In this document: piece by piece, positions 38,001 through 50,795 of the stretch
How positions within the stretch are numbered: the stretch's first letter is position 1
Layout: the number at the start of each line of letters is the position of its first letter
DNA from: Corticium candelabrum
Lineage: Eukaryota > Porifera > Homoscleromorpha > Homosclerophorida > Plakinidae
NCBI RefSeq assembly: GCF_963422355.1
Contig: NC_085085.1
Coordinates: forward strand, 6,921,733-6,985,732
DNA length: 64,000 nucleotides
Direction of reading: 5' to 3'
Notes under the pieces: model-generated
What the model was told of the DNA's origin: nothing
The model's database searches: none
The model's input: the letters and a program-made list of their open reading frames with translations, nothing else
Made by a program: the position numbers and the translations under genes

Positions 38001-38948
38001 AAAATAATAAGTGTCTTAGTGTGATGCGAAGACGAGACATACACGTCACTGAATAGGTACAGTGTGGTGCGCATTAGGTTAAATATTACATGTTGATTTG
38101 AAAAGCAGTTGCAATATTAATGTGACTATAGCTAGACAGCATTGTACTGTACGTATACGTGCCTACGTACAATTTTTCAAATACACCATAATATTAATTA
38201 TTTATGTCTCCACTACTAAATTAAAATTATATACACTGTCTAGGTAGTAGTACTAGCACAGTATATACATGTAGCTAAAGAAGGTCAATTGACATGTTGC
38301 TGTTCGATTACGTGTCAGTCTTGCAAACGATATAACATAGTATCGTTTTTACAGATAACGACGGCGTTGACTGCGTTATTACAGGAATTTGTAATCCAGA
38401 ATTTGCAATGAGATAGTATATGAGAGACAGCTTGCCTAATGTATTTAATAGTACACAGGTTTAATTAAAGAAAATCGATTGTGAGAAAATTGTATTCAGA
38501 TCAAAATACAAAGACCCAAAATTGTCTAGTTGACTCTGCTGTAAGGTCTAGCCCTGTAGTGTACCACGTGATCAGCTAGCATGTATCCAGCATGGGGAGT
38601 TCAATTTCAGTCATTTGCTGCGACTTTAGTCTGTCTCTTGCCGTTTCTTGCCTGCCCTTAAATCAGGGCTGTAAGATATGTCCAATTGCGATTCCAAGTG
38701 AGAACATAACAAAGCTAGTTGTTTGGTACGTGGTTTCATTTCGTCTTCGCTTCTGTCATGTAGTAGTCGATCGCGAGGTAATGAAATCATTCTCAAGCCG
38801 TACCGTCATCCATCTAAACTACCTCTCGTTTCTAAGTAGTAAGAGCCGGTTATTCCTCTTTGTATAACTTATTGGCCAGCAATTAATTAGTTAAATGTGT
38901 TATGTAAAATACTGTGAAATAATGTGATGTTATCATTTTCATCTCCAG
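35072..38948. other. Non-coding interval, AT-rich, with one DNA transposon
   Basis: No recognisable exon except possibly upstream exons of the gene ending at 39833. It contains the element at 36483-37246 and very AT-rich stretches (36220-36260, 37080-37150, 37730-37870). A strong donor-like GCTGTAAGATATG at 38668 follows an ATG at 38592 but does not join the next exon in frame. Confidence 0.45.
36483..37246. mobile_element. DNA transposon (non-autonomous) with CAGA...CTG ends
   Basis: The left end CAGAGCTGTCAACTCTCCCG is mirrored by GTTGGCAGGTCTG at the right (minus strand CAGACCTGCCAAC). Just inside both ends are repeated ACTCCCGCATTT / CTCACGCATTTT motifs (three on the left, two on the right), likely subterminal transposase sites. 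No transposase is present. Confidence 0.65.
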
Positions 38949-38949
38949 C

Positions 38950-39833
38950 GTCTCTGACTTGAAGAGAAACACGCGCACTCAAATAGACAGACGACCGTAC
39001 ATGATGGACTTCAGAAATTCAAAGTCTAGGACTGGTGACAGCGCATCTTCGCGTTCAGTTGTCACTTTGGATCTAGATGGCTCCTACGACTTTATCAAGA
39101 ACCCAGCAGTAACGGCCACTCGAGTACAACAAGTCAGAAAAGGTAATCAATTAAATTATCAATATACCACTAGCAAGCTACTATAAAATTAATCCGGCAC
39201 AAGTAATGTGCGTTGCAAAGTAAGTCAGATCATATACCTACTTTGACAGTGATTTGAAAAGTCTGCGCTTTCAGACTCATTTATCACCAATAGAAAGCAT
39301 ATGTTCGTATCTAAACGATCGGGTCGCCTGCTAGAGACTACGGTATAGTATGGCCTCTGCACCAGAGACTATACACTCTGATCATACACTTGAATTGTGT
39401 GAAAGTCCATTTCACGTATAATTTAATTAATAGTAATCTCTACAAATACTAAAATCTCGTCCTAGTCCGTGAGCAAACTATGGAAATTCCTGACGACTTG
39501 GACACGTATTTCAAACAAAATTCTACAAGAAAACCGCCACTACGACCGCGTGGATCACGCGAAACTGAAAAGCACGAAGAGTTCGACCTTGATCATGAAG
39601 GGCGCAAAGTTGGTGACGGCGGCCAACGAAGAGGCAGCGTAATGCTACTCAATCCAAAAAGAATAGGAGAAAGAAACACGTGGAACACACCAGCAGACTC
39701 TGACAGAAAACGTATGCGAACAAAACATCAAACTGACAGCCCAAAAATGTCTGCATCACCAAGTGACTTGATAGCAGATACAAATAGCGATGGTAATGAG
39801 ATGCTAATGGAGCGAAGAGTACCATCGCATTGA
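38950..39833 (+). CDS. Unidentified protein, last two exons
   Basis: Two exons fit in frame. 38950-39142 (acceptor CTCCAG, donor AAAAG/GTAATC) encodes VSDLKRNTRTQ, a Ser/Arg-rich piece and VTLDLDGSYDFIKNPAVTATRVQQVRK. The next runs from about 39466 (acceptor TCGTCCTAG) to the TGA at 39831-39833 and encodes REQTMEIPDDLDTYFKQN, then a charged, disordered Lys/Arg/Ser-rich tail. I do not recognise the family. No membrane segment or zinc motif is visible. The upstream exon was not found; the frame at 38592-38867 does not splice to this one in phase. It ends 511 bp from the RCCD1 stop, tail to tail. Confidence 0.5.
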
Positions 39834-40344
39834 GTCCGACTGTTTGACTTAATTAACTTAAATTCGATCACTAGCAGTTGTGTTTGCCACATCGCCTTGC
39901 TCCTATACTGACATATTCAAAGTTCATGTACACGCACATACTCTAAGATACGTTGTCTAATTTACTATTAAATCAATTTAGTTACAAAATAGTAAATACA
40001 TTGCTGTAAACTGTGTCTTCTGAGTCTTCGCACAAGACTAAATGTTAATTATGCAACTTTACTCCCAACCTGATTCAATTAAACTGATAAACATGAATGA
40101 TAGTCTGACTGATAATAAAGTTGATAGACTGTCTGTCAATAGATTCAAAGACGCAACCAACATTTATCTGTTTGAATGATTGACTGCCTGTGTGTCGATC
40201 CATATATCTATAGTCTCGTCTCAGTAGCACTACATCAAAAATCCTGTACAAGCCCCACTCTTTGTAATCCAACCAAAGTTTGTTAATAAAAATTTCAGTT
40301 TTTTTAGTATACTTCAAACACAGGTAGACCTACTGTCTCTGTGC

Positions 40345-41631
40345 CTACAAGTCAAGTGAAGTACTATCAGCACTGCTGCAGCCATGTCCAAGATTCTTTG
40401 TAATCGTAAGCGTATGCCATGACCCACAGCAAACTGATGCCACAAACAGACCGTCATCTTTCAGTTTCTGTACAATAGTCGGACAGATTTTATTGGACGT
40501 GTCTCCATGACCCAACTGACCATAAGCACCTGCAAGCAATTAGACAACTAATAAACAAAAAGACTAAACAGGAAAGACAAACAACCACCACTTAATCAAC
40601 CTATTTACCTAAAAAATTTCCTCCACAAATAAGTCACGCGAGACCCATGCACAGTCATTAATTCCTATAAACAATATATTTAGATATCTTACCCCAGCCC
40701 CATGTGAACAATAAGCCATCTCCTGTAAGTGACAGATTACAAATACAATTCTACACAACCACACAGCAGAAACGTTGTTACTCGTCACAGCAGCTGAATG
40801 TCTTGAACCGCATGCCAATTGCACAATATCACATTCTAGCGGAAAGTCCACCATTTCTGGAAAAGCCCCAAACTTTCCTATGGAGTCGTTGCTGTCCTCT
40901 TTTCCATCACCAGACACACCCAACTGACCACTAGAGTTCCAACCCCAGCTGTACACACTACCCAAGTCTGAAACCAATACCCAACATGATTCTTCAAGCA
41001 GCTAGTGCGTTGGGTTGTTAACCAATAAAAAGAAACTGTCATAGCTACCTGTCAAAGCTAGAGAATGCCAACCGCCAGTTGAAATTCTGATTACATTGAT
41101 GCCACCTAAGAGATCAATGACCTGGGGAGTTGTATGCGTTTTTATGTCTCCAAGACCAAGTTGACCACGACTACAAGAAGAAAACGTGCACATGACCATT
41201 AGCACCTAACAATCATTAGACATGCATACAAACATACACAGGTAAAGAGAGTGAAACAGATATAAAGAGTCGGTAAATTATCAGACATGCAAGCGCTGCA
41301 TACCTTCCAATGCCACAGCTATACACCACTCCAGTTGCCGTCAACAGTATAGTGTGATCAATACCACAAGCAACCTGGACTACTCTATGAGAAAAAGATA
41401 CTAGTCTCTGCAAAGAGACAGGTTTCACTGTTGAAGAAACAATTTGTGAATTGTCATTCGTTTCTTCTGCAATTTTGGATGTAACAGATACAGGTGAAAA
41501 GCAGGAAGTGAACACTGCACCATTACCTGCAGACGTGAAGAAAACAGAGCAAGAATACTGAGTGGGTCCATTTAGCAAACCTGATGTAATAACCACAACT
41601 CTAGCACAAACTCACATGTGCATGCACACAT

Positions 41632-41680
<49 letters not shown>

Positions 41681-41978
41681 GTCAGTCAGATAGACAGACA
41701 GACAGACAAACAGACAAACTGTCACAGCTATCAAGAGACAAAGACGGAAAGCTAAATGCATCAACCTTCAAAACATACTGGAGATTGGTTTTTCCTGTGT
41801 GTCTACACAACAATCAAATGCCAGAGTGATTGACAGGAAAATAAAGAAGATTGTTTCAAGAGACAGCCACATAAACATAAATAGTTGTAGGTAAAACCAA
41901 GCCCTATTGGCTTGGGTAGTATTTAGTTGCTTTGCTTAGATGGTGTATAACAGTTCAATGTTTGAAAATATATGTATT

Positions 41979-42022
<44 letters not shown>

Positions 42023-43308
42023 CTCACGCACACATTGTAGTGGCTGCAAACACATGCATGTACAATGCATGCCCAGGCTCTGATCCAAGAGTTTGTGGAA
42101 GAGCCCAAGATGTCCTTTCAGCTGAGCCATATGCCAACTCCTACAATGCACGCCATAGGTCTGCCATCAGAGTAATACTGGAAACCCACCTAAGTTTATA
42201 TCAAGTCTCCACAAGTGTGCACTAAACTCTGGATGAGACAATCTGAATCGTCAGGCTGGCTGGGGCCAGGCCCAATGGGCTACTCTATAGATTCACACCT
42301 GAGACCAGCATGCTTGCACAAGACCATTGGTCTATAGCATCAAATAATGCAACAACTTGGTCTCTTAAGCCCTGTCCACACTTGCAACTGAATCGCGATC
42401 CAATCACGATAAATCCAATACATCGGGAGGTGGTTTTTGGATCATGATCAAATTAGAAATAGTGGACATTACCTCCACGTACGCTAGGTGCGTAGTCGGA
42501 ACATCTAACACTCCTCACTTGTCTTTGCTCTCACTCACCTTATGTCACTGTATCAACGCTTTCCACAAGCAAAGAAGCCACACGTACACATCGTTCATCA
42601 GTCATGTGATACAGAAATGAGGTGCAGGTAGCATTTTCAAAGTGCAGTGTGGATGCTCGCTATCCCGATCGGATCACGATCCACAGCAGGATCGCGATCG
42701 AATCGTGATCCAATTGCAATCCATTCTGTGGACAGGGCTTTAATTCCATCTAATTCATGCATTCATGACCAACAGCAACAACCTTACCATCGCTTGCCCA
42801 TATTTGTTCCCTGTTGCAAGCAATAGAGCAGATCTCAGCTGCTGGTGACAAATCAACTTTTCCAACTAATCTATTGCTACTCCCACAAACTTTGCTCTCG
42901 GCATCACATTCTGTAAGCCACAAAAGCAACTTGTCTTTTCTCGAGTAAAGTACCAGCTTCTCCATTCCACCACTACCGCAAGGGCATGTAGCATCTGTCC
43001 ATCTACAATGTCCATATCCTGGAACAACCAATTTACTTATCCACGATTTTGACTTTGACCCATCATTAGTCCAACCCCATACAGATACGTCCTCTACAAA
43101 TATTGAAACACTTCAGGTGTTAATTTAATATATTCTAACAATTCCCTGGACCTTCCTCTGTGACAGCAAAGCTTGTACTCCAAGATAGGGCAAGCTTAGT
43201 GTTGCTAGTATTGAACAGCAATCCAGTAAAAACGGGAAGATTTTTTAAAAAGCAATCGTCTTGACAAATCTGCCGAAATCCGTTGTAGCCAAATCCAAAG
43301 ACAGACAT
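40345..43308 (-). CDS. RCCD1: RCC1 domain-containing protein 1 (beta-propeller)
   Basis: Seven exons join in frame to 402 aa: 43152-43308, 42788-43093, 41304-41526, 41049-41170, 40782-40967, 40693-40722, 40345-40529. The N-terminus MSVFGFGYNGFRQ matches the RCCD1 start (FGFGFCGFGQ in human). RCC1-type repeats follow: [103 protein letters not shown] and CGSWHTLTI. Human RCCD1 partners the oxygenase KDM8/JMJD5 and acts in chromatin and spindle function. The length is close to human (376 aa). Exon 6 is 30 nt. Intron 2 (41527-42787) holds microsatellites and a MITE. The start codon faces that of MRPS18C across 21 bp. Confidence 0.93.
41633..41677. repeat. (CA)n microsatellite
   Basis: About 45 bp of CA in RCCD1 intron 2, followed by CAGA units near 41690; a second CAGA run lies at 41981-42021. 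Confidence 0.95.
42367..42740. mobile_element. MITE in RCCD1 intron 2
   Basis: AAGCCCTGTCCACA at the left is mirrored by TGTGGACAGGGCTT at the right. Inside, near both ends, are many GATC-centred words (TCGCGATCCAATC, GGATCGCGATCGAATCGTGA) forming mirrored subterminal repeats. No coding capacity. Flanking TTAA-like bases make the exact target duplication ambiguous. Confidence 0.8.
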
Positions 43309-43329
43309 GGGACACAGCAGCTACGGCGC
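43309..43329. promoter_or_regulatory. Bidirectional start region of RCCD1 and MRPS18C
   Basis: Only 21 bp separate the two opposed start codons, or 42 bp if MRPS18C starts at the internal ATG at 43351. The sequence is GC-richer than its surroundings (ACACAGCAGCTACGGCGC) and has no TATA box. Either the two transcripts overlap at their 5' ends or both 5' UTRs are almost absent. Confidence 0.6.
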
Positions 43330-44718
43330 ATGCTCAATCTTCCAACAAATATGGCGATGCCCACGAAAACGTTATTGTCTCGTGTTGCTAAGCTTTACCA
43401 AGTTCCAAACTCTTACGTCAGAAATATACACGTTACAGGTAAGTAAACAAGAGCAGCTTGCCCACCAATAGACCTCTATAAGCAGAAAAGTTGTTAGGTA
43501 CGTTGTCGAGACGGTTCAGGATTCGGCGGAGAACGACGAATATAGATCGAAGTTTGACAGATGTAAGTTCACCGATTGTTGCCGTCCCCTGATATCTCGA
43601 CCGTGCTCGTGTTCCCAGCCACTCGGACGTCAAACATCCGGGCCTGTGAGATCAGATGGAGTGCGTGCAATACCACGTGTTAACTTATGCCCAACTAACT
43701 GCATGTGTTCCAACGACTTAGAATTTGATTACAGGGTAAGTGAGAGTGTTTTTAATTGTTAGCTGCATAATGTATGTCGGGATTTTTGTAGAACGTTCGT
43801 TTGTTGAGTCAATTTGTATCTCCAATGACTGGCATGATATTGGGAAGAAAAATTACAGGTGGAGTATATGTTTTTTGTATGCTTGTACTTCAAGGCTAAC
43901 CACACTGACCACCAACATTAAAGCTGTATTCTACCAGTCAGACCAGTCTGGGTCTGCTTGACTGTGGTGTTTCACTCCACGAATGTTAATTAATTGTCAT
44001 TCGCATCTACCACTATTTGACTGGAGTGTTAACTTGTAGTGGAGACTTGATACATTAGTGACTCTTTTAAGCTATGCTTACCAATTCGCAAATGCTCCAG
44101 CTGCCACAGTTAATATTCGGATGTGTGTGTCTTCCTGCTCGTATTCTCTTGCACATCGCTTGATGTAACAACCATATGCAGTCTAGGTCATCCAACTTGG
44201 AAACAAATGACGGATCTGTCTGCCTAGCGTCATACAGGAACTGGCACAACAGCACAAGGAGAGGTTCTCGTACGATGCTAATTCATTTTCATGGCAGGAA
44301 ATGCAGCGTCTACAGGGTATGTGCTCTGTGAGCTCTAGTTATGAACCTGTTGCTTTATTGGCACAGCCACACTGGTAGCATTGTATAGTCCAGAGCCATC
44401 AAAGTTGTGTAACAGTAATGAAAATAGAATCCAACATAATTATTACAATTTTCAATGTATTGGCAGTGCACACAGAATTTGTTGGGTTTTGTACTGACAT
44501 AAAATTCATACACATGACAGTCTACCCTAATGTTTGTAGGGCTATGTGGTCGACGGCAGCGCCAGTTAACATCACAAATAAAGCGGTCACGTTGGATGGG
44601 TGAGCAGAGTTAACAGTCAATGTGTGTAACAATTATCTGATGCAACACTGTGTATAAAGGTTTGATGCCATTTACAACAAAGATGCCACAATACATGAAC
44701 GACCCACAGCTCTTCTAG
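43330..44718 (+). CDS. MRPS18C: Mitochondrial ribosomal protein S18C (bS18m)
   Basis: Six exons join in frame to 158 aa: 43330-43438, 43498-43562, 43619-43735, 43792-43858, 44540-44599, 44660-44718. The basic N-terminal part suits a mitochondrial presequence. The S18 core is clear: NLCPTNCMCSNDLEFDY, NVRLLSQFVSPMTG, GRKITGLCGRRQRQLTSQIK, MGLMPFTTKMPQYMNDPQLF. This matches the S18C paralogue (LLSQFVSP.TG, ITGLCGKKQ, MGFMPVTYKDPAYLKDP) better than S18A or S18B. The product is a small-subunit mitoribosome protein. The ATG at 43330 is the first; the second in-frame ATG at 43351 is an alternative start. The gene ends 152 bp from the CHMP7 stop, tail to tail. Confidence 0.92.
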
Positions 44719-44870
44719 ATGTGACTGGACTACAACAAAAATACGTACTATATAGTATACATACATAAGAAGCCAGTTGAGGTATTGATGTAAATAATTG
44801 TGTCATCATTATGGTATTTGATATCAATCATTAAATGGTTTACATCCAAAAGCCACAATGTGACATTGTG

Positions 44871-47800
44871 TCATGCCAACTCAGCTACTCTCTCCTGGTG
44901 TTGTATCGGCCTATTAGATGGTTCATATTGAGAGGGTCTTTGGCTGTTGTGAGATGAATAGTAGCTGTTGGACATAGGATATGCACTCGATGGCACTGCA
45001 GTTGGAACTGAGGGTAAAACGTCTTCCAGATTTTCAGTGACTTCTCCTGCAGCACAGTCTAGAAACAATCAAATGTTGTTAATTAAGTGAGATGGTCGAT
45101 GTTACAGTTTAATAACTATTTATGACTGGACATCATCAGCAACCAAGACTGCAGATGAGATCCATCCGAATGTCAAAATTGTGAAGACTTATTTTTAACA
45201 AAAACAATTGTCACATCACTTTTGGCATAGAAAAATGTGCATCTAGAGGTCGCTGACTGTGCAAAACATGTTACTGCTGAATGTTAGTGAACCTTTAATC
45301 TATACAATAGCCACACCTACTTGCTGCATCCTCCAGGCCCATTGTGTGTCCAGACAGGTGGTTACTACATCCATAGTTCATTTACAGACATAAAGACAAA
45401 TCACACATAGAACTACAATATATACACTACAGTCTTTCCTCACTAACAAAAGTTTCTAGCAATGCCTAGATGTGTTTAAGACCTTCCTGATGTTACAAAC
45501 ATGACTGATTTGTAATCAAAGGTTTGGAAAGCACTACCCTTACCACAATTTGCGTTTGAGACTATCTACACTCTGCCACGTTGAGGGCAGCTTTCTGTTG
45601 TACACACAGACAGGGTTACCCGGTGTGTGACCTGTGAATGAGGGTTTCTTTACGGTGGCATGGAATTGGTGGTTGCTGACCGAATCTAGGTGCTAACATT
45701 GGTCGTACAGTCTGTGTAGAGTAAACTATGACTGTATGTTGGATATATCTACTGAATCAAAGTGAATGCTGAACATAGCATTGACTGTATTAATAGACAT
45801 TACCATGAAGGACAAGCTGATCGAGTTCTCTTTCCAGTTCTTCCATGTCTGGATCTTCCACTGACATATTACCAGCTGTTACATACAGTAAAAATCTTTA
45901 TGAATAAGAAAGCAGACATTTAACTACTCTTTACGTACCAAACAAGACTTCATCAATTTCACGATGTTCTTCTAGCGTCTATGAATAGCACAATACAATT
46001 ACAGTAATACAGTTTCATTATTGTTTTATAACTGAATCTGCTATTTACGTTCAAGCAATACTATTTCAGAATGTTTGCAACTTGTACATGGTACAGTGCT
46101 TCAAGAACAAATGAGGTATGATGTATGCTTTTGACTGGTAATTCATAAATCTCTGTAACAAATTATGAAAGGCAGTGTAACCTGCTAAATGCTTGCACAT
46201 GTACGCTTTGACTTACAAGCAAAAGATGGACTAATCCACACTTAGTTGGAGAGCCATCCATTTAGGTCGGGAAATTCAGTTTCATAAATCATGAATACAT
46301 ACACAATTAAATCTGTGTACACAGGTCCTGAATCTGTGTACACAGGTCCTGAATCTGTGTACACAGGTCTTATTTTGGAGGTCAGTAAAGTATTTTATTG
46401 TAATTTGCCACTCATGAAATGATTACATACTGCAGATATATTGGTGTAGACTGCGTTAGTCTTAGACCGTACTGCCTTGATAAGGGTATTTTGCTAATAT
46501 GCCAATAACCAATAAGTCAACAACAAATAAGCTTATAGCCCATACCGCTATCTGATCTAATTATATTATATACAGTGTACATGAGTTTATTCATGTTTTA
46601 TAGAGATAAAATTGTTCCTAATAAACAGGACGGTTTTCTGCCCTCAGGTGCGATTCTGTTGTTACAAAATATTACCAGCATCTCAGAGAAAAAGCCTTTC
46701 TGAAGAAACAAGGTGGCAGGTGCACTCAAGTAGCATTGGGCAAGCTATCCACATAACTCAAACATGGCCACTACGGAAAACTGCACATGCCCAAGCAATT
46801 GGCTTGCATCAATGCAAGCTTTACTGATTTGGATATAAAACGAACTGATACGCCGATCCGATTATTGGTGCAACACACTGGCGTATACAAAGCTTTGCTA
46901 AGGTGGTCCATAAGCAGTACATAGAATTTTTTTCTCAAAATAACCAGCATCTACCCTGGCACCTCCCGGCTGGAACTCGGCCAACCGACCGTAACGTGCT
47001 GCCATCCTCGTCCCCAATTGTAGTTGATCTATTGTTTACTCAACCAGAGTGCGAAAGAACAACCCACAATGGTGCACACATGCACAACCCGTACTGATTA
47101 CCCTATCATGGTGTACCAGTGGCGTCGCTACACATCTGCCTGGAGGCCATGACACAAAAATATTAGTAGGTGTGACCTTTAAAAGATAGACAATAGAAAA
47201 CGTTTAACGTTAATCTTATTCAGTGCTGACAAAGACATCAAATGATATTTATTTCTGCATTTCACTTGTGACTAGACCAACTAGCTTGAAACCTAAACGA
47301 GCAACAAGCTGGACCTGGTGTTTAGCTCTTTCAGGGTATTCATTGTGACTGATTGTTCGTTCAGATATTCAGATGTTCAGATGCAGCAAAAATAGTGCCT
47401 ATCCATATACAAGGAAGATGACATTTGTATCATAACAAAACAATATGCAGCTTACACTAGCTTACATTAAAGTGTTGCTGCCTGCTCCAACAGCTATTAC
47501 TCCACATTCAATCACATATCATGATATCATCAAGTAAGGTATAATTTTAATTTGCCCTGTCTCATCAGCTCATGCACAAGTTACAAGGTAGCTTCATTTA
47601 CCCTGTTTTGTCAGCTCATGCTCAAGCTACAACAAGTACCACATTCCATCTTACTTCATGGACATCATCCATGACATCATGCACTCTTGCAACCGTCAAC
47701 TTGCCATCCTTTAGCTGCTCTCTAAGCGCAGTAGCACCAGCAGAGAAAGCACCAACAACCTAGCAACCAAATATTGCAACCAAATCATGTTTTTGTACAT

Positions 47801-49613
47801 GAAGTCTAGTGTGCATGCAATTAGCTTACCATTCGATTAGTCTGTGCATTCCTTATCTGATCAAGCTGTAACTGTACTGTGTCAAGGACTGATTGCCTGT
47901 CTTGTAATGATTTCTCAAGGACTTTGCTGCGTTTCAGCGATGTTTTTGCCTGTGAAATAGACATAAAGGAAAACACGATTACAGACAGAGCATGTTACAT
48001 TTACAATTTTTGAGTGTTGGAGAATATTCATCATATGATCAATATGAGAGGTATACAAATTGACAAAAAAGCAGGCAGGCAGGCATACGAGCAAGTAGCA
48101 ATAAACAGAGCAATACTCTCGCATTTCCAATACCTAATTATCACACACGGTACTGTATACATTGACTCTAAGATACTGCCCTATTAGACTTCCCAAACAC
48201 ACAGTAGCCTTGGTTGTAATAGGACTCATTTATGAAATACATATAAAAGACAGACGCATCGAGTTTAATTGCCATTAAAACTTTAAAAACAAAGTACATC
48301 ACCTGGAACACAAAAACAATAACCCATTCTTGCTGTTCTTGTCAGTGCTTACTATGAGGCATTAATGGACTTGGGTTGGAATGCCAAATCTAAGAGACTC
48401 TTTACACACAGCAATGCTCAAAACTTCAACAACACATGTGTACTGCACTTCGATCTGTACAGTGATGTAAGCCTTTTTGTGCAAGAACACTTAAATAAAT
48501 GAATATGACAAACTCAGGAACATTTTCAGACTGCTTGACAAGATGAAATGAGAATTTACTGCTTCAGATTCTCACCTCTCAAAATGATTATAGACAAAGA
48601 GTGTACTACTTATTAGTATTAGCTTCAATCTTCTTAGTAGAAATTCGTTAATTACAATACTTCACTTCTTTGTTTTCTATATTTTCTCTGTTGTCTGCTG
48701 ACTGTTTGTCTGACTTGTCTTCTGTACTTGTCCTGGCTCTCAGATTTGTAATATGACATCAAAGTTACAGAAAGACAGTTGTTTTATTTTTCCACAAGGC
48801 CAGACCAATTAAATTTCTTGATGCTCGGATTAGCTGGTCCAGTTTTGAGCTTAACCAAAATATAAAAATAAAAATTTGATATGCACATGCACAACGATAA
48901 TATGTTTGATGTAAAATATTTGGTAGTACATACAGCCTACAACTACGTACTGATGACTCTCCAAGTGTAAACCGTGCAAGTGTTCCAGTGACTGTTTCTG
49001 CATTCCGCTCCGTATCACCGTCATTCATTTTACACTGTCTACTACGTTATCTCACATTTGTAGGCAACGCAACGAGAATTGTGCATGCTTGAATGCCACA
49101 TGATCATTACTTTCAATTCAAGTCAGTCGGTTTGGTTTTCATGTCCAAATATCCGAGCATAAAAATTTAGTAGCTCTGTACATACATTTTGTGGCCCTAC
49201 TGCACAGTGTACCAGTATGTTAATTGATGATGATGCAGAAATCAAAACAGACAACCAATAAAATCAATTACCGCACTAGTGTTCTTCTGCTTATGAAGGT
49301 CCAATGCGGTATTCCTCAAACTGCACACAGAATTTCTCACACCAATAGTCTACATGTATCTGCAAAAAGTCATCATACCATTTCACCTCTTCATTCATTT
49401 TCTCTGTTTCACTTGTGAGCTTGTCTTTGGTTGTTTGCAAACTGTCACATGTCATGCACAGAACACAATGAGAAACACATGAATGCACTGCAAAATTTGT
49501 ACAACACTGACAACTAGCAATCAGATTTCAGACAAAGGTTCAATATAGATTATATTAAGCTGACATCTCCAGAAAATTGTGATATGACAGTGGTGTGTGT
49601 GTGTGTGTGTGTG

Positions 49614-49683
<70 letters not shown>

Positions 49684-50491
49684 ATCTGCCTGGTGTTAAT
49701 CCATTAGTTAATTAACTTGTACTGATGAGAATGGCCATTACATATTTTATCTTTGATCCTATCTATTCCAGTAAAGAATCAAACTAGTTCTATCCATTTC
49801 CTTCTCACCAAAACTCCGCCAGATCCGACTCTGTCAAACTTGGACTCATACAAGAATGATCCTTTATAGCAAGTCTTATTACCTCACTGCCATCATAAAC
49901 ACCCTCGCTGATCTTTCTTTCTCTCCTCAACTGACACAGAATTACTTCAGCATCTTCATCTCTCAATCTGCACTCAATCTCTTTACAAAGTTGTCTAAAT
50001 TGCAGGCGGTTCATCAACAGATCCTCTCCCTGCTTCTCGTATATTTGACTCATTATATCACTTGTAATTTCTCTAGCAACTTCCAGAACAACAAATTCAC
50101 TTTTGTGAATGTCAGGCATACCATAGCCACTGACTTTCCGGACACCTTTAATTACTAATCCTATAGTCCATTTGATCCATCCCATTTCAATAACGGAATT
50201 CCTAATAAATTCAAGTTTTGTCTGTATTTTGTTTTGCCGATACATCTCACTGAGAACAACCTCCAGACAAAGCGGCATCGACTTTTTCCTTGTGAACAAA
50301 AGTTCAAGGTCTTTTAATGTAAACGTTAAGTGATTAGAGCGACGACAATGTGAAACGATAACGTCACACCAGAAATGGACTTTCGAGTCCCAGTGAGTTG
50401 GGTTGCTCGCACGATTGGCGGGAAAAGATGAAAACATAAAGCTCATACGTTCATCATCAGACCAGTCCTTGTGAAGCTGAGAAGACGCCAT
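44871..50491 (-). CDS. CHMP7: Charged multivesicular body protein 7 (ESCRT-II/III hybrid)
   Basis: Eight exons join in frame to 439 aa: 49809-50491, 49379-49441, 49272-49320, 47830-47949, 47655-47759, 45939-45978, 45804-45875, 44871-45058. Exon 1 (about 227 residues) holds the N-terminal winged-helix pair typical of CHMP7 (DDERMSFMFSSF, NPTHWDSKVHFWCDV, SMPLCLEVVLSEMYRQ, IKWTIGLVIKGVRK). The Snf7-type helical part follows (SLKRSKVLEKSLQ, AFSAGATALREQL, LEEHREIDEVLFAGN, MEELERELDQL). CHMP7 recruits ESCRT-III to the nuclear envelope with LEM2. The C-terminal tail after the helical part (Ser/Tyr/Pro-rich, 62 residues) differs from human, and the usual MIM motif is not obvious. The frame is open upstream to 50551, so the start at 50491 is chosen for similarity. 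Length (439) is close to human (453). Confidence 0.92.
46309..46372. repeat. 21-bp tandem repeat, three copies
   Basis: AATCTGTGTACACAGGTCCTG is repeated three times in CHMP7 intron 5. Each unit contains the palindromic core TGTGTACACA. Confidence 0.93.
48806..49176. mobile_element. Dispersed inverted-repeat element in CHMP7 intron 3
   Basis: The left end TTTCTTGATGCTCGGAT is mirrored at the right by ATATCCGAGCATAAAAATTT. The right 150 bp (about 49030-49185: CTCACATTTGTAGGCA, CACATGATCATTA, TTTTCATGTCCAAATATCC) recurs on the opposite strand at 62510-62645. A short frame inside (MNDGDTERNAETV, 48942-49028) is part of this element rather than a CHMP7 exon. Confidence 0.55.
49591..49680. repeat. 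(GT)n microsatellite
   Basis: About 90 bp of GT with one TT interruption, in CHMP7 intron 1. Confidence 0.95.
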
Positions 50492-50795
50492 GAATCGAGA
50501 TTTTTCCTGCTTGTTCATACGCTTGGCGAGTATTCTAGCGTACGAACGCATTTAATTCTTGTTTCCGGTCATGTGATGGCGTGTGCAGACATGCACACGT
50601 GCGCGTGTGTAGACATGATGCTTGTGTGGTGTGTGCGTGCGTGTGTGTGTATAGATATCTATATGGTGTGTGTTTTAGTCCACGTTCATCTGAGCAGTGG
50701 TTAACGTTTAATTAATTTTCCTACATGTTGCAGTTAGATTACAAATTAATTTAGGTACTTGTACAGTACTGCACGTTGCAATTACACCGTTTAGT

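Noticed and set aside
44067..44255. Candidate MRPS18C exon 5 at 44072 or an antisense gene
   Set aside because: The exon at 44540-44599 (GLCGRRQRQL) gives the true S18 sequence in phase.
48765..49028. Frame starting MNDGDTERNAETV as a CHMP7 or separate exon
   Set aside because: It lies inside a dispersed inverted-repeat element, and the CHMP7 exons on both sides join in phase without it.
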